Of a stretch of DNA of 35,840 bases, positions 15,092 through 24,049 are shown one piece after another. The notes beneath the pieces are model-generated. The model ran no database searches and was not told where the DNA came from. It worked only from the letters and a program-made list of their open reading frames with translations. Source of the DNA: Clostridiaceae bacterium. Lineage in GTDB: Bacteria > Bacillota > Clostridia > Lachnospirales > Lachnospiraceae. The stretch spans positions 1-35,840 of the forward strand of contig JAGZXV010000033.1 of NCBI GenBank assembly GCA_018378255.1, read 5' to 3'. How positions within the stretch are numbered: the stretch's first letter is position 1; each line of letters opens with the position of its first letter. The position numbers and the translations under genes are program-made.

Positions 15092-17290
15092 TTATTTCTC
15101 ATCCAGTTTTATCTTGGCAAATGCCGCTGCAAATGCATTGTTCACCGGCTCCTGGGCCTCTTTTTTCTGCTTATTCAGATACGCGGCCACATCCCGCTTT
15201 GTGACGCCTGCGCCTTCCTTTTTCCTCCGTTCCTGGAAAGAAGCCAGCTTTTCTTTATAACCGCAGCCGCACACAAAGATCTGTCCGTCCCCTTTTCCGC
15301 GAAGCTCCATCTTCTTATGGCAGTTCGGACATCTGGCGTTGCTGGTCCGTGCAACCGTTTCCCGGTAGCCGCATTCCCTGTCCTGGCAGACCAGCATTTC
15401 ACTGTTTTTGCCCTTGACGGAAAGCATCCGTTTTCCACACTGGGGACATTTTGTATTGGTCAGATTATCGTGGCGGAAGGTTCCGTCTCCGGTCTTTATC
15501 TGTCCGATCAGTTCTGCCGAATAGCCGCGGATGTCCTTCATAAAGGTATCCCGTCTCAGACTTCCCTTGGCGATTTTGGAAAGCCGCATCTCCCAGTCCG
15601 CTGTCATCTCCGGCTTTTTTAAATCCTCTGGAACCAGTTCCAGAAGCTGCTTCGCCTTTCCAGTCAGACAGATGTCCTTACCTCTCTTTTCAAGCAGGAA
15701 ACTGGAAAATAATTTTTCAATAATATCCGCCCTGGTGGCCACCGTACCGAGCCCGCCGGTTTCCCCTAACGTCTTTGCCATGGCCTTATCCTGGGTTTCC
15801 AAATAGGCGCTGGGATTTTCCATAGCCGACAGAAGGGTTGCTTCCGTAAATGGGGCCGGCGGCTTGGTTTTCCCTTCCGTCAAACGGATCTGGAGGCCGG
15901 ATATCTTCTGCCCTTTTTTCAAATCGGGAAGCGTCTGGCTCTTTACCTCTTCTTCCTCCTCCTCGTCCTCTTCTTCCCCTTCATAGACCGCTTTCCAGCC
16001 CATGCTCTTCACAATCGCACCCCGGGCCGTAAAATCCTCCCCTCCGATTGTGCAGGTCAGAGTTGTCTGTTCATACTCATAAGCCGGATACAGAACAGCC
16101 AGAAAACGCCGCACCACCAGATCGTAAATCCGCCGCTCATCGATGGTCATATGATCGAGCTGCACGAACTGCTCCGTAGGGATGATCGCATGATGGTCGG
16201 TCACCTTGCTGTCATTGACAAAAGACGCTTTTGCACAAAAGGATGCCGACATTAATTTCCCGGCCAGTTTCCTGTAAGGTCCCACGCCGCAGGCGTCCAG
16301 CCTCTCCTTCAAAGTGGGAACAATATCACTGCTCAAATACCTGGAATCCGTTCTCGGATAGGTGAGCACCTTATGGTTTTCATAAAGGCGCTGCATGATG
16401 TTCAGCGTTTCTTTCGCCGAATAATTAAACCGCTTGCTGGCGTCCCTCTGAAGCTCAGTCAGGTCGTAGAGCATGGGTGCAAATGACTTTTTCGGCACCT
16501 TTTTGATCTCCGCCACAACTGCGCTCTCTCCCTGAAGAGAACGGAATAACGTTTCCATCCTCTCCTTATCAAAGGACCGGCTGCTTTTGGTCTTTTTGTC
16601 CTGCCAGGTCAAAGAAATGGCAGGATTTGCGCTTTTCGCCCCAATTCCATAATAGGGCTGAGGTTTAAATTCCCTGATCTGGGCTTCCCGCTTCGCGATC
16701 ATAGCCAGAGTAGGCGTCTGCACACGTCCGCAGGACAGCTGGGCGTTGTATTTGCAGGTTAAGGCCCTGGTAGCGTTAATGCCGACCAGCCAGTCCGCTT
16801 CCGCCCTGCACATGGCAGCATCATACAGGCTTTCGTATTCCTTTCCGTCCTTCAGATGGGCGAATCCTTCCCGGATCGCCTTATCCGTGACCGAAGAAAT
16901 CCAGAGCCGCTTTAAAGGCTTTTGGCTGCCCGCTTTTTTAAGTATCAGCCGGGCCACCAGTTCCCCTTCCCGCCCCGCATCCGTAGCGATGATGATCTGC
17001 CCCACATCTTTTCTGTGTATCTGGGTTTTTACCGCCTGATACTGTTTGCCGGTCTGCTTGATGACCTCCAGCTTAAAAACATCAGGGATCATAGGAAGGT
17101 GTTCCATCTTCCATTCTTTATATTTTTTATCATAATCTTCCGGATCGGCCAGAGTTACCAGATGGCCCAGCCCCCAGGTTACGATGTACTGGTTTCCTTC
17201 TATATATCCGTTCCCCTTCTGGCTGCATTTGAGCACCCGGGCAATATCCCGGGCCACGGAAGGTTTTTCTGCAATAATCAATGATTTCAT
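15092..17290 (-). CDS. topB: DNA topoisomerase III
   Basis: The 732-residue type IA topoisomerase relaxes and decatenates DNA. It has a Toprim domain at the N-terminus (SLIIAEKPSVARDIA and later TDAGREGELVAR), and the active-site motif VLTYPRTDSRYLS with its catalytic Tyr. A run of acidic residues (GEEEDEEEEEE) lies in the central arm. Two zinc-binding repeats sit near the C-terminus (CPQCGKRM...CQDRECGY and CPNCHKKM...CGCGYKEK). ATG 17290 follows AGGAGG by six bases; the open extension to 17305 is not needed. No conjugative genes flank it, so it is probably the chromosomal enzyme. Confidence 0.95.
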   Translation of the reverse strand: MKSLIIAEKPSVARDIARVLKCSQKGNGYIEGNQYIVTWGLGHLVTLADPEDYDKKYKEWKMEHLPMIPDVFKLEVIKQTGKQYQAVKTQIHRKDVGQIIIATDAGREGELVARLILKKAGSQKPLKRLWISSVTDKAIREGFAHLKDGKEYESLYDAAMCRAEADWLVGINATRALTCKYNAQLSCGRVQTPTLAMIAKREAQIREFKPQPYYGIGAKSANPAISLTWQDKKTKSSRSFDKERMETLFRSLQGESAVVAEIKKVPKKSFAPMLYDLTELQRDASKRFNYSAKETLNIMQRLYENHKVLTYPRTDSRYLSSDIVPTLKERLDACGVGPYRKLAGKLMSASFCAKASFVNDSKVTDHHAIIPTEQFVQLDHMTIDERRIYDLVVRRFLAVLYPAYEYEQTTLTCTIGGEDFTARGAIVKSMGWKAVYEGEEEDEEEEEEVKSQTLPDLKKGQKISGLQIRLTEGKTKPPAPFTEATLLSAMENPSAYLETQDKAMAKTLGETGGLGTVATRADIIEKLFSSFLLEKRGKDICLTGKAKQLLELVPEDLKKPEMTADWEMRLSKIAKGSLRRDTFMKDIRGYSAELIGQIKTGDGTFRHDNLTNTKCPQCGKRMLSVKGKNSEMLVCQDRECGYRETVARTSNARCPNCHKKMELRGKGDGQIFVCGCGYKEKLASFQERRKKEGAGVTKRDVAAYLNKQKKEAQEPVNNAFAAAFAKIKLDEK

Positions 17291-17340
17291 GTAATTCCTC
17301 CTCACTATTCAGTCCATTCTACCATAGATTTCCTGAAATG

Positions 17341-18510
17341 TTAACCCTGCCACAGCAGCTTGCTCACCGTGGTTTCCGTGGAAAAGCCTGGGATCTGGTA
17401 CAGTACCAGCAGGTCCGTCACCTCGTTTTCTTCCATAAATCCGTCAATTCCCATATTGAAATATCTCAGGTCCACCAAATAAACCGTATCGAAATGATTC
17501 GCCGCAAAAGGCGCAAAACTATGGGCGAAAGAATCCTTAACTATTAAAAGACTGCGCCCGGCAGGTTCTGCGGATTCCCTGTTTATGACTGTCAGCCCGT
17601 GATTTCCATCCAGATAAACCGCATACTTGTCTTTTCCCTCAAGAGCCTTTAAATTGTATAAGCTGTCGTATTCCTTTGGAAGCCCGTCGTAAGACACCTG
17701 ATACTTTACTTCCACTCCGGGCAGAAAAAGCTGGATGCTGTCCGGCCGGGTTGGGACATTCACTTTAGAATATACGGTTCCTAAAAAATCCTCAGAAACA
17801 GTTTCCTCCGTAAACATCTTCCTTTTCCACGGCTCAATGCCCATGGATTCTGCCCATATCTCATATCCATAATATGCCCCTTGGGCCGTCCAGTGATGAT
17901 CCGTCCTGTAATAAATGGATTCCCGGCTGTGTTCCTTCAGCTGTTCCAGAACCGGAACCATCATCTCTGTTTCCGCCCCGGTTTCAGCCAGCTTTTCCCG
18001 GATACGGCGAAGGACGTTTTCCTGGTCATATGGTGCCGCAAAGGCGGGAAGTTTATCCGTTAATACCTGGGATGCGGACGGAACCATCATGAGCCGCACA
18101 TGTTCCGGTCCCAGCTTTTCCGCCATACGCGCGGCAAATGCGGCCGCCGCATCTATATTCTTATCCAGCTGAGGCCCTTCCAGGTCCTCCCGCTCAAACT
18201 TCTCAATCAGATATCCGTCCTTTGCCAGATAAACTCCGTTCACATCCTTTTTTAACTGGGCCTGTTCCGCCCTCACCTTAAGCCCTACCCAGCCGTCCCT
18301 CAAAGGAAACTGGTCTCCCAGATATGTTTCATACGCTGTTCCATAGCTTCCATTCACCAGAGTTTTTATTGAAAATTCCGGTTTCTTCTGCAAATACCGG
18401 TTCTCCGATTCAGAAAATCCCTTTTCCGGCCAGAAGGCGCCGGCCGCCGATATGCCGAACAAAAAGACCAGAAACACCCCTGTCACCACTCTGCTGCCGC
18501 TCTTTCTCAT
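17341..18510 (-). CDS. DHHW-family protein, AlgX/AlgJ-like partner of an MBOAT acyltransferase
   Basis: The 389-residue protein has an N-terminal signal anchor (VVTGVFLVFLFGISAAGAF) and an extracytoplasmic SGNH-like domain. It carries the DHHW motif in YYRTDHHWTAQGAYYGYEIW and VKDSFAHSFAPF further on, the arrangement of the AlgJ/AlgX type of acetyl-transfer enzymes. Such proteins are thought to place acetyl groups supplied by MBOAT proteins onto surface polysaccharides. ATG 18510 is preferred over GTG 18519, which abuts the RBS. It begins 14 bases after the MBOAT gene. The glycan acceptor is unknown. Confidence 0.88.
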   Translation of the reverse strand: MRKSGSRVVTGVFLVFLFGISAAGAFWPEKGFSESENRYLQKKPEFSIKTLVNGSYGTAYETYLGDQFPLRDGWVGLKVRAEQAQLKKDVNGVYLAKDGYLIEKFEREDLEGPQLDKNIDAAAAFAARMAEKLGPEHVRLMMVPSASQVLTDKLPAFAAPYDQENVLRRIREKLAETGAETEMMVPVLEQLKEHSRESIYYRTDHHWTAQGAYYGYEIWAESMGIEPWKRKMFTEETVSEDFLGTVYSKVNVPTRPDSIQLFLPGVEVKYQVSYDGLPKEYDSLYNLKALEGKDKYAVYLDGNHGLTVINRESAEPAGRSLLIVKDSFAHSFAPFAANHFDTVYLVDLRYFNMGIDGFMEENEVTDLLVLYQIPGFSTETTVSKLLWQG

Positions 18511-18524
18511 CTGATCCACCTCCC

Positions 18525-19913
18525 TTAAAAACGGAAATACAGGAATGGATTATACCCTGCATTCACCAGATAAGCCGTTGTCACCACTAAAACCGCCGCC
18601 GCAAACAGTGAGATTATCACCCCATTTTGCAGTGTCAGCCCTTCTTTCATCTCTTCCTCTTCCCTGATTCCAAATACTGTTTGGGCCAGTTTGCTCACAT
18701 ATCCTGAAGCCCCGGCCATACAGCATATCATAAGAGGCAGGTTGGAAAGAAAGAGGTACCATGTCCTGCCCGTAATTTCCATGGAAGCGCCGAAACCAAA
18801 CAGCTCCCCAAGGAACCGGACGCCCTGCCCCATGTCCTCATGCACGAACAGCACCCAGCCCAGATATACCAGAATCATGGCATATCCATGGCGCAGCAAA
18901 GACGGCCACTTTTTTATGAAACGGCTCAAATACAGCTTTTCAATCAAAAGCAGCACGCCGAAATAGACGCCCCAGAGAAGATAGTTAAGCCCTGCTCCAT
19001 GCCAGATTCCCGTCAGGGTCCAGACCGCCATAATATTGAAAATCTGTCTCATTTTCCCCTTTTTATTGCCGCCTAAAGGGATATACACGTATTCCTTAAA
19101 CCAGGTTCCAAGAGAGATATGCCATCTTCTCCAAAAGTCCGTAATGCTTTCCGCCATATACGGATAATGGAAATTCTCAGGAAAATGAAACCCGAACATA
19201 TGGCCCAAACCGACGGCCATGTCCGAATAACCGGAAAAATCATAATAAATCTGCATTCCAAATGCAAAAATCCCCATCCAGGCCATGAAAACCGACCGGT
19301 CCGGCTGCATGATCCCCTGTATTTCCGCCCACAAAGCCCCCATCTGGTTGGCTAAGAGCACCTTTTTTCCAAGCCCTATGACAAAATACCTGACCCCCAG
19401 CGCGAATTGGGATTCACTTTCCTTCCTGCCTGTCAGCTCCTCTTCAATGGTGCTGTAACGAACGATAGGCCCGGCGATCAGCTGGGGAAACATGGACACA
19501 TATGCGCCGAAAGCCACAATATTATTCTGCACTCTGGCATTTCCACGGTATACATCGATGGTGTAGGACATGGTCTGGAATGTGTAAAATGAAATTCCCA
19601 CAGGAAGGGGCAGGCCGGAAAAATACTTAAAAAAGCCTAAAAGCCCCAAATTAATCACCATGGAGGACAATAATACCATGCGGGCCCGGTCTGTCCTTCC
19701 CTCTTCTTTAAAACGTCCGATCAATTTTCCGTGAGTATAGTCCACCGCTGTTGAAAATAACAGCAGCACAATATAAACCGGCTCGCCCCATCCATAAAAA
19801 AAGAGACTTCCAAGGAATAAAATCCCATTGCGAAGTCTCCTTGGCGCAGCGAAATATACGATTAACATGACCGGCAGAAACCGGAATAAAAACAATAAGC
19901 TGCTGAATACCAT
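18525..19913 (-). CDS. MBOAT-family membrane O-acyltransferase (AlgI/PatA-like)
   Basis: The 462-residue polytopic protein has family motifs YYDFSGYSDMAVGLGHMFGF, DFWRRWHISLGTWFKEYVYI and LTGIWHGAGLNYLLWGVYFG; the last contains the catalytic His. MBOAT proteins of this branch move acyl groups across the membrane for O-acetylation of exopolysaccharide or cell wall polymers. AGGAGAT precedes ATG 19913. It is the middle gene of a lipoprotein-MBOAT-DHHW cassette often seen in Lachnospiraceae. Confidence 0.93.
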   Translation of the reverse strand: MVFSSLLFLFRFLPVMLIVYFAAPRRLRNGILFLGSLFFYGWGEPVYIVLLLFSTAVDYTHGKLIGRFKEEGRTDRARMVLLSSMVINLGLLGFFKYFSGLPLPVGISFYTFQTMSYTIDVYRGNARVQNNIVAFGAYVSMFPQLIAGPIVRYSTIEEELTGRKESESQFALGVRYFVIGLGKKVLLANQMGALWAEIQGIMQPDRSVFMAWMGIFAFGMQIYYDFSGYSDMAVGLGHMFGFHFPENFHYPYMAESITDFWRRWHISLGTWFKEYVYIPLGGNKKGKMRQIFNIMAVWTLTGIWHGAGLNYLLWGVYFGVLLLIEKLYLSRFIKKWPSLLRHGYAMILVYLGWVLFVHEDMGQGVRFLGELFGFGASMEITGRTWYLFLSNLPLMICCMAGASGYVSKLAQTVFGIREEEEMKEGLTLQNGVIISLFAAAVLVVTTAYLVNAGYNPFLYFRF

Positions 19914-19925
19914 ATGATCTCCTGT

Positions 19926-20510
19926 TTACTTAAAGAATCCATCGATAATATCAATGGCAATCTGATTATTCTCTTTCGCTGATTCTAAAGCCTCTTCCTC
20001 ACCCTTTAACTCCGCTTCCTCATCCGGGGTTCCGAGCATGATAAAGAACACATAATCGCCGTGGCGCACTACCTGGGATGCCGAAACTTTAGGCAGATTC
20101 ATAGGATACTGAACAGAATCGTTGACCTGCTTGTCACGGTATGCCGCCAGAGCTTCTTCCACCGCATCGGCCTTTCCCTGAGCCGCTTTTACAGCAATAA
20201 AGGTATCCACATGAACACTGATCATCGGCCCCTGGGCGATATATTCCTCATACATATCTTTGCTGATGCCGAACAGATCTTCCATGGCCTGAGCGTCATA
20301 ATCCATGCTGGGAATATAGGCTTCCCCATAGGCTTCCTGTACTTTTTTCTGTATTTCACTTAAATCCACATCTGCCATAGTTTCTTCTGTTGCAGCTTCA
20401 GATGTGGTCTCCTGTGTATTGGAATTCTGGTTTTGACCATTCTTTGGCTGACATGCAGTAACAGATAATGCAATAAAACCTGCCAGCATAATTAAATATG
20501 ATTTTTTCAT
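19926..20510 (-). CDS. DUF4358 lipoprotein
   Basis: The 194-residue protein begins MKKSYLIMLAGFIALSVTAC, a lipoprotein signal with lipobox Cys20. A Gln/Asn/Thr/Glu-rich linker and a DUF4358-like domain (about 45-190, with EDLFGISKDMYEEYIAQGPM and YVFFIMLGTPDEE) follow. Function is unknown, but these lipoproteins commonly travel with MBOAT and DHHW genes, so an accessory role in surface acetylation is inferred. ATG 20510 is chosen after GGAGAG; 20522 is an alternative. It is the first gene of the cassette. Confidence 0.85.
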   Translation of the reverse strand: MKKSYLIMLAGFIALSVTACQPKNGQNQNSNTQETTSEAATEETMADVDLSEIQKKVQEAYGEAYIPSMDYDAQAMEDLFGISKDMYEEYIAQGPMISVHVDTFIAVKAAQGKADAVEEALAAYRDKQVNDSVQYPMNLPKVSASQVVRHGDYVFFIMLGTPDEEAELKGEEEALESAKENNQIAIDIIDGFFK

Positions 20511-20537
20511 TCTTCTCTCCATTCCATTAGTTTCCAG

Positions 20538-20592
20538 CAGTTCAGACGGCTCACCTCTGCTTTTTCAACCAATTTACCCGCCGTCTGAACTG
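20538..20592. repeat. Perfect 13-base inverted repeat in the leader of the DUF4358 gene
   Basis: CAGTTCAGACGGC (20538-20550) and GCCGTCTGAACTG (20580-20592) flank a 29-base loop. On the minus strand it would form a strong hairpin about 28 bases before the gene start, without a T-run, so it is not an ordinary terminator. Confidence 0.7.
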
Positions 20593-20627
20593 TTACGAAA
20601 AAATTATTGATGAATCAACACTTTTAT

Positions 20628-20656
20628 ATTATAATGGGTTGTTAGATGCCAGTCAA
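20628..20656 (-). promoter_or_regulatory. Sigma-A type promoter of the DUF4358-MBOAT-DHHW operon
   Basis: TTGACT (20651-20656) and TATAAT (20628-20633) are 17 bases apart on the minus strand. Transcription would start about 110 bases before the lipoprotein gene. Confidence 0.85.
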
Positions 20657-20751
20657 TTTACGATTCGCTTACATTGACCGTAAGATTTGCCCTATATGAG
20701 AAAGGGCAGTCACCAAATTACGGGAGCGCAGCGAAAGAATGAGAGGGAAAT

Positions 20752-21783
20752 ATGGGATTCCAATTCGTTAATAAATTACCTACCCCGGACGAAATCCGGG
20801 AACAGTTTCCAGTGCCGCCGGCGGTGGCTGCTGCTAAAAAGATAAGAGATGAAGAGATAAAAAAAGTATTCACAGGTGAAAGCAATAAGTTCATTGTGGT
20901 AATCGGCCCCTGTTCCGCAGATAATGAAGATTCCGTCTGCGATTATACCAGACGTCTGGCACCGGTTCAGGAGAAGGTAAAAGATAAGCTCATCATCATT
21001 CCCAGGGTATACACCAATAAGCCCAGAACCACAGGGGAAGGCTATAAAGGTATGGTTCACCAGCCCGATCCTGAAAAAAAGCCCAATATGTATGAAGGGA
21101 TTTTAGCAATCCGCAGAATGCATATGCGTGTGATCGAAGAAACCGGCCTGACAACCGCAGATGAGATGCTTTATCCTGAAAATTTAAATTATCTGTCGGA
21201 TCTGATGTCTTACATTGCCGTAGGCGCCCGTTCCGTAGAAAACCAGCAGCACCGCTTAACCGTCAGCGGCTGTGAAGTTCCCGTGGGCATGAAAAACCCT
21301 ACCAGCGGAGATCTGTCCGTGATGCTCAACTCCGTCGTAGCGGCCCAGCAGGGCCATGACTTCATCTTCCGCGGCTGGGAAGTGAAGACGGAAGGCAATC
21401 CGCTGACCCATACAATTTTAAGGGGCGCGGTGAATAAACACGGACAAAGCCTGCCTAACTATCATTATGAAGATCTGATTCTGCTTCACCAGCTTTACAG
21501 TGAACGGAATCTGAAAAACCAGGCCTGCATCGTGGATGCCAACCACTCTAATTCCAACAAGCACTATCAGGAACAGATCCGTATCGTCAAGGAAGTGCTT
21601 CACAGCAGACGCCACTCCTCAGAACTCAGCAGCTTTGTAAAGGGAGTGATGATCGAGAGCTATATCGAACCGGGCAGCCAGAAAGTAGGCGAGCACTGCT
21701 ACGGAAAATCGATCACCGATCCTTGTCTGGGATGGGAAGATTCCGAACGGCTGATCTATGAGATCGCAGAGGGCCTTGTATAG
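20752..21783 (+). CDS. aroF: 3-deoxy-7-phosphoheptulonate (DAHP) synthase, type I
   Basis: DAHP synthase joins phosphoenolpyruvate and erythrose 4-phosphate, the entry to aromatic amino acid synthesis. The 343-residue protein is of the AroG/AroF/AroH type, with VVIGPCSADNED, PRVYTNKPRTTGEGYKGMV, GARSVENQQHR, CEVPVGMKNPTSGDLSVMLNSV, ACIVDANHSNSNKHY and VKGVMIESYIEPGSQ. These hold the substrate-binding Arg and Lys and the metal-binding Cys, His and Glu of the fold. Type I enzymes are usually feedback-regulated; I cannot tell by which amino acid. GAGAGGGAAAT precedes ATG 20752. It is a single gene, divergent from the DUF4358 operon. aroF is used as a generic symbol. Confidence 0.93.
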   Translation: MGFQFVNKLPTPDEIREQFPVPPAVAAAKKIRDEEIKKVFTGESNKFIVVIGPCSADNEDSVCDYTRRLAPVQEKVKDKLIIIPRVYTNKPRTTGEGYKGMVHQPDPEKKPNMYEGILAIRRMHMRVIEETGLTTADEMLYPENLNYLSDLMSYIAVGARSVENQQHRLTVSGCEVPVGMKNPTSGDLSVMLNSVVAAQQGHDFIFRGWEVKTEGNPLTHTILRGAVNKHGQSLPNYHYEDLILLHQLYSERNLKNQACIVDANHSNSNKHYQEQIRIVKEVLHSRRHSSELSSFVKGVMIESYIEPGSQKVGEHCYGKSITDPCLGWEDSERLIYEIAEGLV

Positions 21784-22113
21784 ACCTCCGGCAGAGGCAA
21801 TATTTTTTTAATTATGCGAGGTGAGTGAAATTTTATGCAGTTTTTGCATATATTTTACTCCCTCTTTTTTATGCCTGAATTTACCGATATATTATTAGTT
21901 TATCCTTTACTTTTTTGAATTCTTTTCACTTCAACGCCTAATTTTATTAAGTTTTTATGAATTTTGTAATATATTACACCTAAATACTTGTACATTTTCC
22001 ACAAAAGTGTTAGAATTGACATATAAGTAGTTATAAATACTACGTTAATGCTTTAAAGCGCTGTTACTTGTTAACGGATAGTTTGCTATCCCCGGTTAAA
22101 AGGAGGTTGGGGC
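21784..22113 (+). other. AT-rich 330-base intergenic region ahead of the HPr-like gene
   Basis: After aroF a weak hairpin (CCTC/GAGG, 21785-21797) followed by T-rich sequence may terminate transcription. The rest is markedly AT-rich and holds no convincing gene. It contains a perfect 12-base palindrome GTAATATATTAC (21966-21977), a TTGACA box (22016-22021) with only weak -10 candidates 16-18 bases on, and a stem-loop GGATAG/CTATCC inside TTAAC/GTTAA (22071-22099). The stem-loop directly precedes the AGGAGG of the next gene. Confidence 0.45.
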
Positions 22114-22359
22114 ATGGTAAAAAGACGGGTAGACACGTTGCAGAGATACAATCCGGTACCGATTTCTATGCTGATTAACACAGCGAATTCTTTTGTATGC
22201 GACATATTTGTTGAATGCGGAACGAAGAAAGTCAATGCAAAGAGCTATGATGAGATGAAACGGGGCCTGGTAACTCAATACGGACATTTATTATTTTATT
22301 TCAATGGAGTAGACGAAGATGACGCAGGAAAAAAGATTGAGCAGATGTTCCTGCCATAA
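22114..22359 (+). CDS. HPr-like (Crh-like) protein lacking the phosphorylatable histidine
   Basis: The 81-residue protein aligns by eye with HPr of the phosphotransferase system. PISMLINTANSFVCDIFVECGTKKVNAKS corresponds to the helix 1 and strand region of HPr, and VDEDDAGKKIEQMF to its last helix. The position of HPr His15 is Asn13 here, and Arg17 is Val15, so it cannot carry PTS phosphate. A serine (Ser44) falls at the place of the regulatory Ser46, but the following IMG is replaced by YDE. This recalls Crh, the regulatory HPr paralogue of Bacillus. AGGAGG precedes ATG 22114. It stands alone between aroF and a convergent terminator. Confidence 0.75.
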   Translation: MVKRRVDTLQRYNPVPISMLINTANSFVCDIFVECGTKKVNAKSYDEMKRGLVTQYGHLLFYFNGVDEDDAGKKIEQMFLP

Positions 22360-22376
22360 CTGGGCGGGGGGAAAGT

Positions 22377-22420
22377 AAAAAAGAAGGAAACATTCGGCCA
22401 ACCGGGTTCCTTCTTTTTTA
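22377..22420. terminator. Bidirectional terminator between the HPr-like gene and uppP
   Basis: AAAAAAGAAGGAA (22377-22389) pairs with TTCCTTCTTTTTT (22407-22419) around a 17-base loop that has its own CGG/CCG pairing. A-run and T-run on opposite sides serve both convergent genes. Confidence 0.88.
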
Positions 22421-22429
22421 TTTGTATTT

Positions 22430-23263
22430 TTATGCGACTGCCGATGTGATGCCAAAATAGATCAGCACAATAACACCTAATACAATTCTGTAATATCCAA
22501 AAAACTTGAAATCATTCTTTCTGATATACCCCATCAAAAACTTGATCGAATAAATGGAAACGACAAACGCTATGGCCATGCCCAGCAGCAGATAAAACAG
22601 CTCCGCCCCTGTAAAATGCATCCCATGTTTCAAAAGCTTCAATAAGCTGGCCCCGAACATAACCGGTATTCCAAGGAAAAATGAAAACTCTGCCGCAACG
22701 CTACGGGAGCATCCCAACAGCATCGCGCCTAAAATTGTGGCGCCGGACCTGGAAGTGCCGGGCACCAGAGCCAGCACCTGGAACAATCCGATGTACAAAG
22801 CGGTCTGGTAAGTCAAATTGGTGGTCCTCGTAATCAGCGGCTCCTTATACTGGTTTCTCATCTCAATCACAATGAAAAGCGCTCCGTACAGAATCAGCAT
22901 CGCAGCAACCACATAAGAGTTCATCAGATGCGCTTCCATCCAGTCATCAATTAAAAATCCGAATATGGCCGCAGGAATACAGGCTACCACAATCTTGAGC
23001 CACAAAAGCAAGGTTGCCCTCTTCTGGCTGGGCTTTTTCGATGGGGAAAATGGATTCAGCTTTTTAAAATATAAAACAACTACCGCCAGAATCGCCCCAA
23101 GCTGGATCACTACCATGAATACGTTCCTGAAATCTTCTGTTATATTAAAATGTATGATCTCATCCACCAGAATCATATGGCCGGTGCTGCTGATAGGAAG
23201 CCATTCGGTAAAACCTTCCACGATTCCCAGCACAATCACCTTTAGTATCTCAATCACTGACAT
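22430..23263 (-). CDS. uppP: Undecaprenyl-diphosphatase
   Basis: UppP (BacA) removes a phosphate from undecaprenyl diphosphate to recycle the carrier lipid for wall synthesis; excess gives bacitracin tolerance. The 277-residue membrane protein has the active-site motifs GIVEGFTEWLPISSTGHMIL (residues 13-32) and LVPGTSRSGATILGAMLLG. AGGAGAT precedes ATG 23263. It follows ung by 19 bases and probably shares its transcript. Confidence 0.96.
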   Translation of the reverse strand: MSVIEILKVIVLGIVEGFTEWLPISSTGHMILVDEIIHFNITEDFRNVFMVVIQLGAILAVVVLYFKKLNPFSPSKKPSQKRATLLLWLKIVVACIPAAIFGFLIDDWMEAHLMNSYVVAAMLILYGALFIVIEMRNQYKEPLITRTTNLTYQTALYIGLFQVLALVPGTSRSGATILGAMLLGCSRSVAAEFSFFLGIPVMFGASLLKLLKHGMHFTGAELFYLLLGMAIAFVVSIYSIKFLMGYIRKNDFKFFGYYRIVLGVIVLIYFGITSAVA

Positions 23264-23282
23264 ATGTTATCTCCTGTTCTTC

Positions 23283-23960
23283 TCATATATTTTCAATCTG
23301 CCAGTCAATCGGTTCTGCTCCGTTCGCCTTTAAAAATTCATTGGCCTGGCTGAAATGCTTACATCCGAAGAATCCGCGGAAAGCGGACAAAGGGCTTGGA
23401 TGAGGTGCTTTTAAAATCAGATGTTTCGGATTGGTCAGCATCGGTATCTTGGACTGAGCCGGTCTTCCCCACAGCATATAAACGATGGGACGGTCCTGTC
23501 CGTTCACAGCATGGATCACCGCATCGGTGAACTGCTCCCATCCTCTCCCCTGGTGGGAATTGGCCTGATGGGCGCGCACAGTCAACACCGTGTTCAGCAT
23601 CAGCACTCCCTGATCCGCCCATTTCTTCAAATAGCCGTTATTGGGGATATAGCAGCCCAGATCGTCTTCCAATTCCTGATAGATATTGACCAGGGACGGC
23701 GGAATCTCCTTCTGCTCAGGCATAACGGAAAAGCTGAGGCCATGTGCCTGGTTCACATTGTGGTAGGGGTCTTGTCCCAAAATTACAACCTTTACTTTGC
23801 TTAACGGTGTAAAATGAAACGCATTAAATATGTCTTCTGCGGGGGGATAAATCACCCGTGTACTGTATTCATTCTTTACAAACTTGTAAAGCTGTGCATA
23901 ATATGGTTTTCTGAACTCGCTGCCGATCTCCGAAAGCCAGTCATTTTGTATCATTCCCAT
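23283..23960 (-). CDS. ung: Uracil-DNA glycosylase
   Basis: Ung removes uracil from DNA as the first step of base excision repair. The 225-residue family-1 enzyme has VVILGQDPYHNVNQAHGLSFSV with catalytic Asp64, LLNTVLTVRAHQANSHQGRGWE, and HPSPLSAFRGFFGCKHF with the catalytic His and DNA-intercalating loop. ATG 23960 follows GAGGAGAG; Met3 is a possible alternative. It has its own promoter and leads a two-gene unit with uppP. Confidence 0.97.
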   Translation of the reverse strand: MGMIQNDWLSEIGSEFRKPYYAQLYKFVKNEYSTRVIYPPAEDIFNAFHFTPLSKVKVVILGQDPYHNVNQAHGLSFSVMPEQKEIPPSLVNIYQELEDDLGCYIPNNGYLKKWADQGVLMLNTVLTVRAHQANSHQGRGWEQFTDAVIHAVNGQDRPIVYMLWGRPAQSKIPMLTNPKHLILKAPHPSPLSAFRGFFGCKHFSQANEFLKANGAEPIDWQIENI

Positions 23961-23995
23961 GGTGTTATCTCTCCTCTGTGAGTTAGTTCAGTTCC

Positions 23996-24024
23996 ATTAT
24001 ATGCTATTTTGCGGCACATTTCAA
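23996..24024 (-). promoter_or_regulatory. Sigma-A type promoter of ung-uppP
   Basis: TTGAAA (24019-24024) and TATAAT (23996-24001) are 17 bases apart on the minus strand. It separates ung from the chemotaxis operon, for which no clear terminator is visible. Confidence 0.8.
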
Positions 24025-24049
24025 CAGGGCAAACCATTGAACTGCATTT

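Noticed and set aside
14481..15260. A 259-codon plus-strand open frame
   Set aside because: It is antisense to mgsA and the mgtE leader, with no family features.
15092..17290. topB as a sign of an integrative conjugative element
   Set aside because: No relaxase, VirB4/VirD4 or integrase genes flank it; neighbours are chromosomal metabolic genes.
20641..20751. T-box or aromatic amino acid riboswitch ahead of aroF
   Set aside because: The leader is too short and lacks the T-box sequence; only small inverted repeats and ambiguous promoter boxes are seen.
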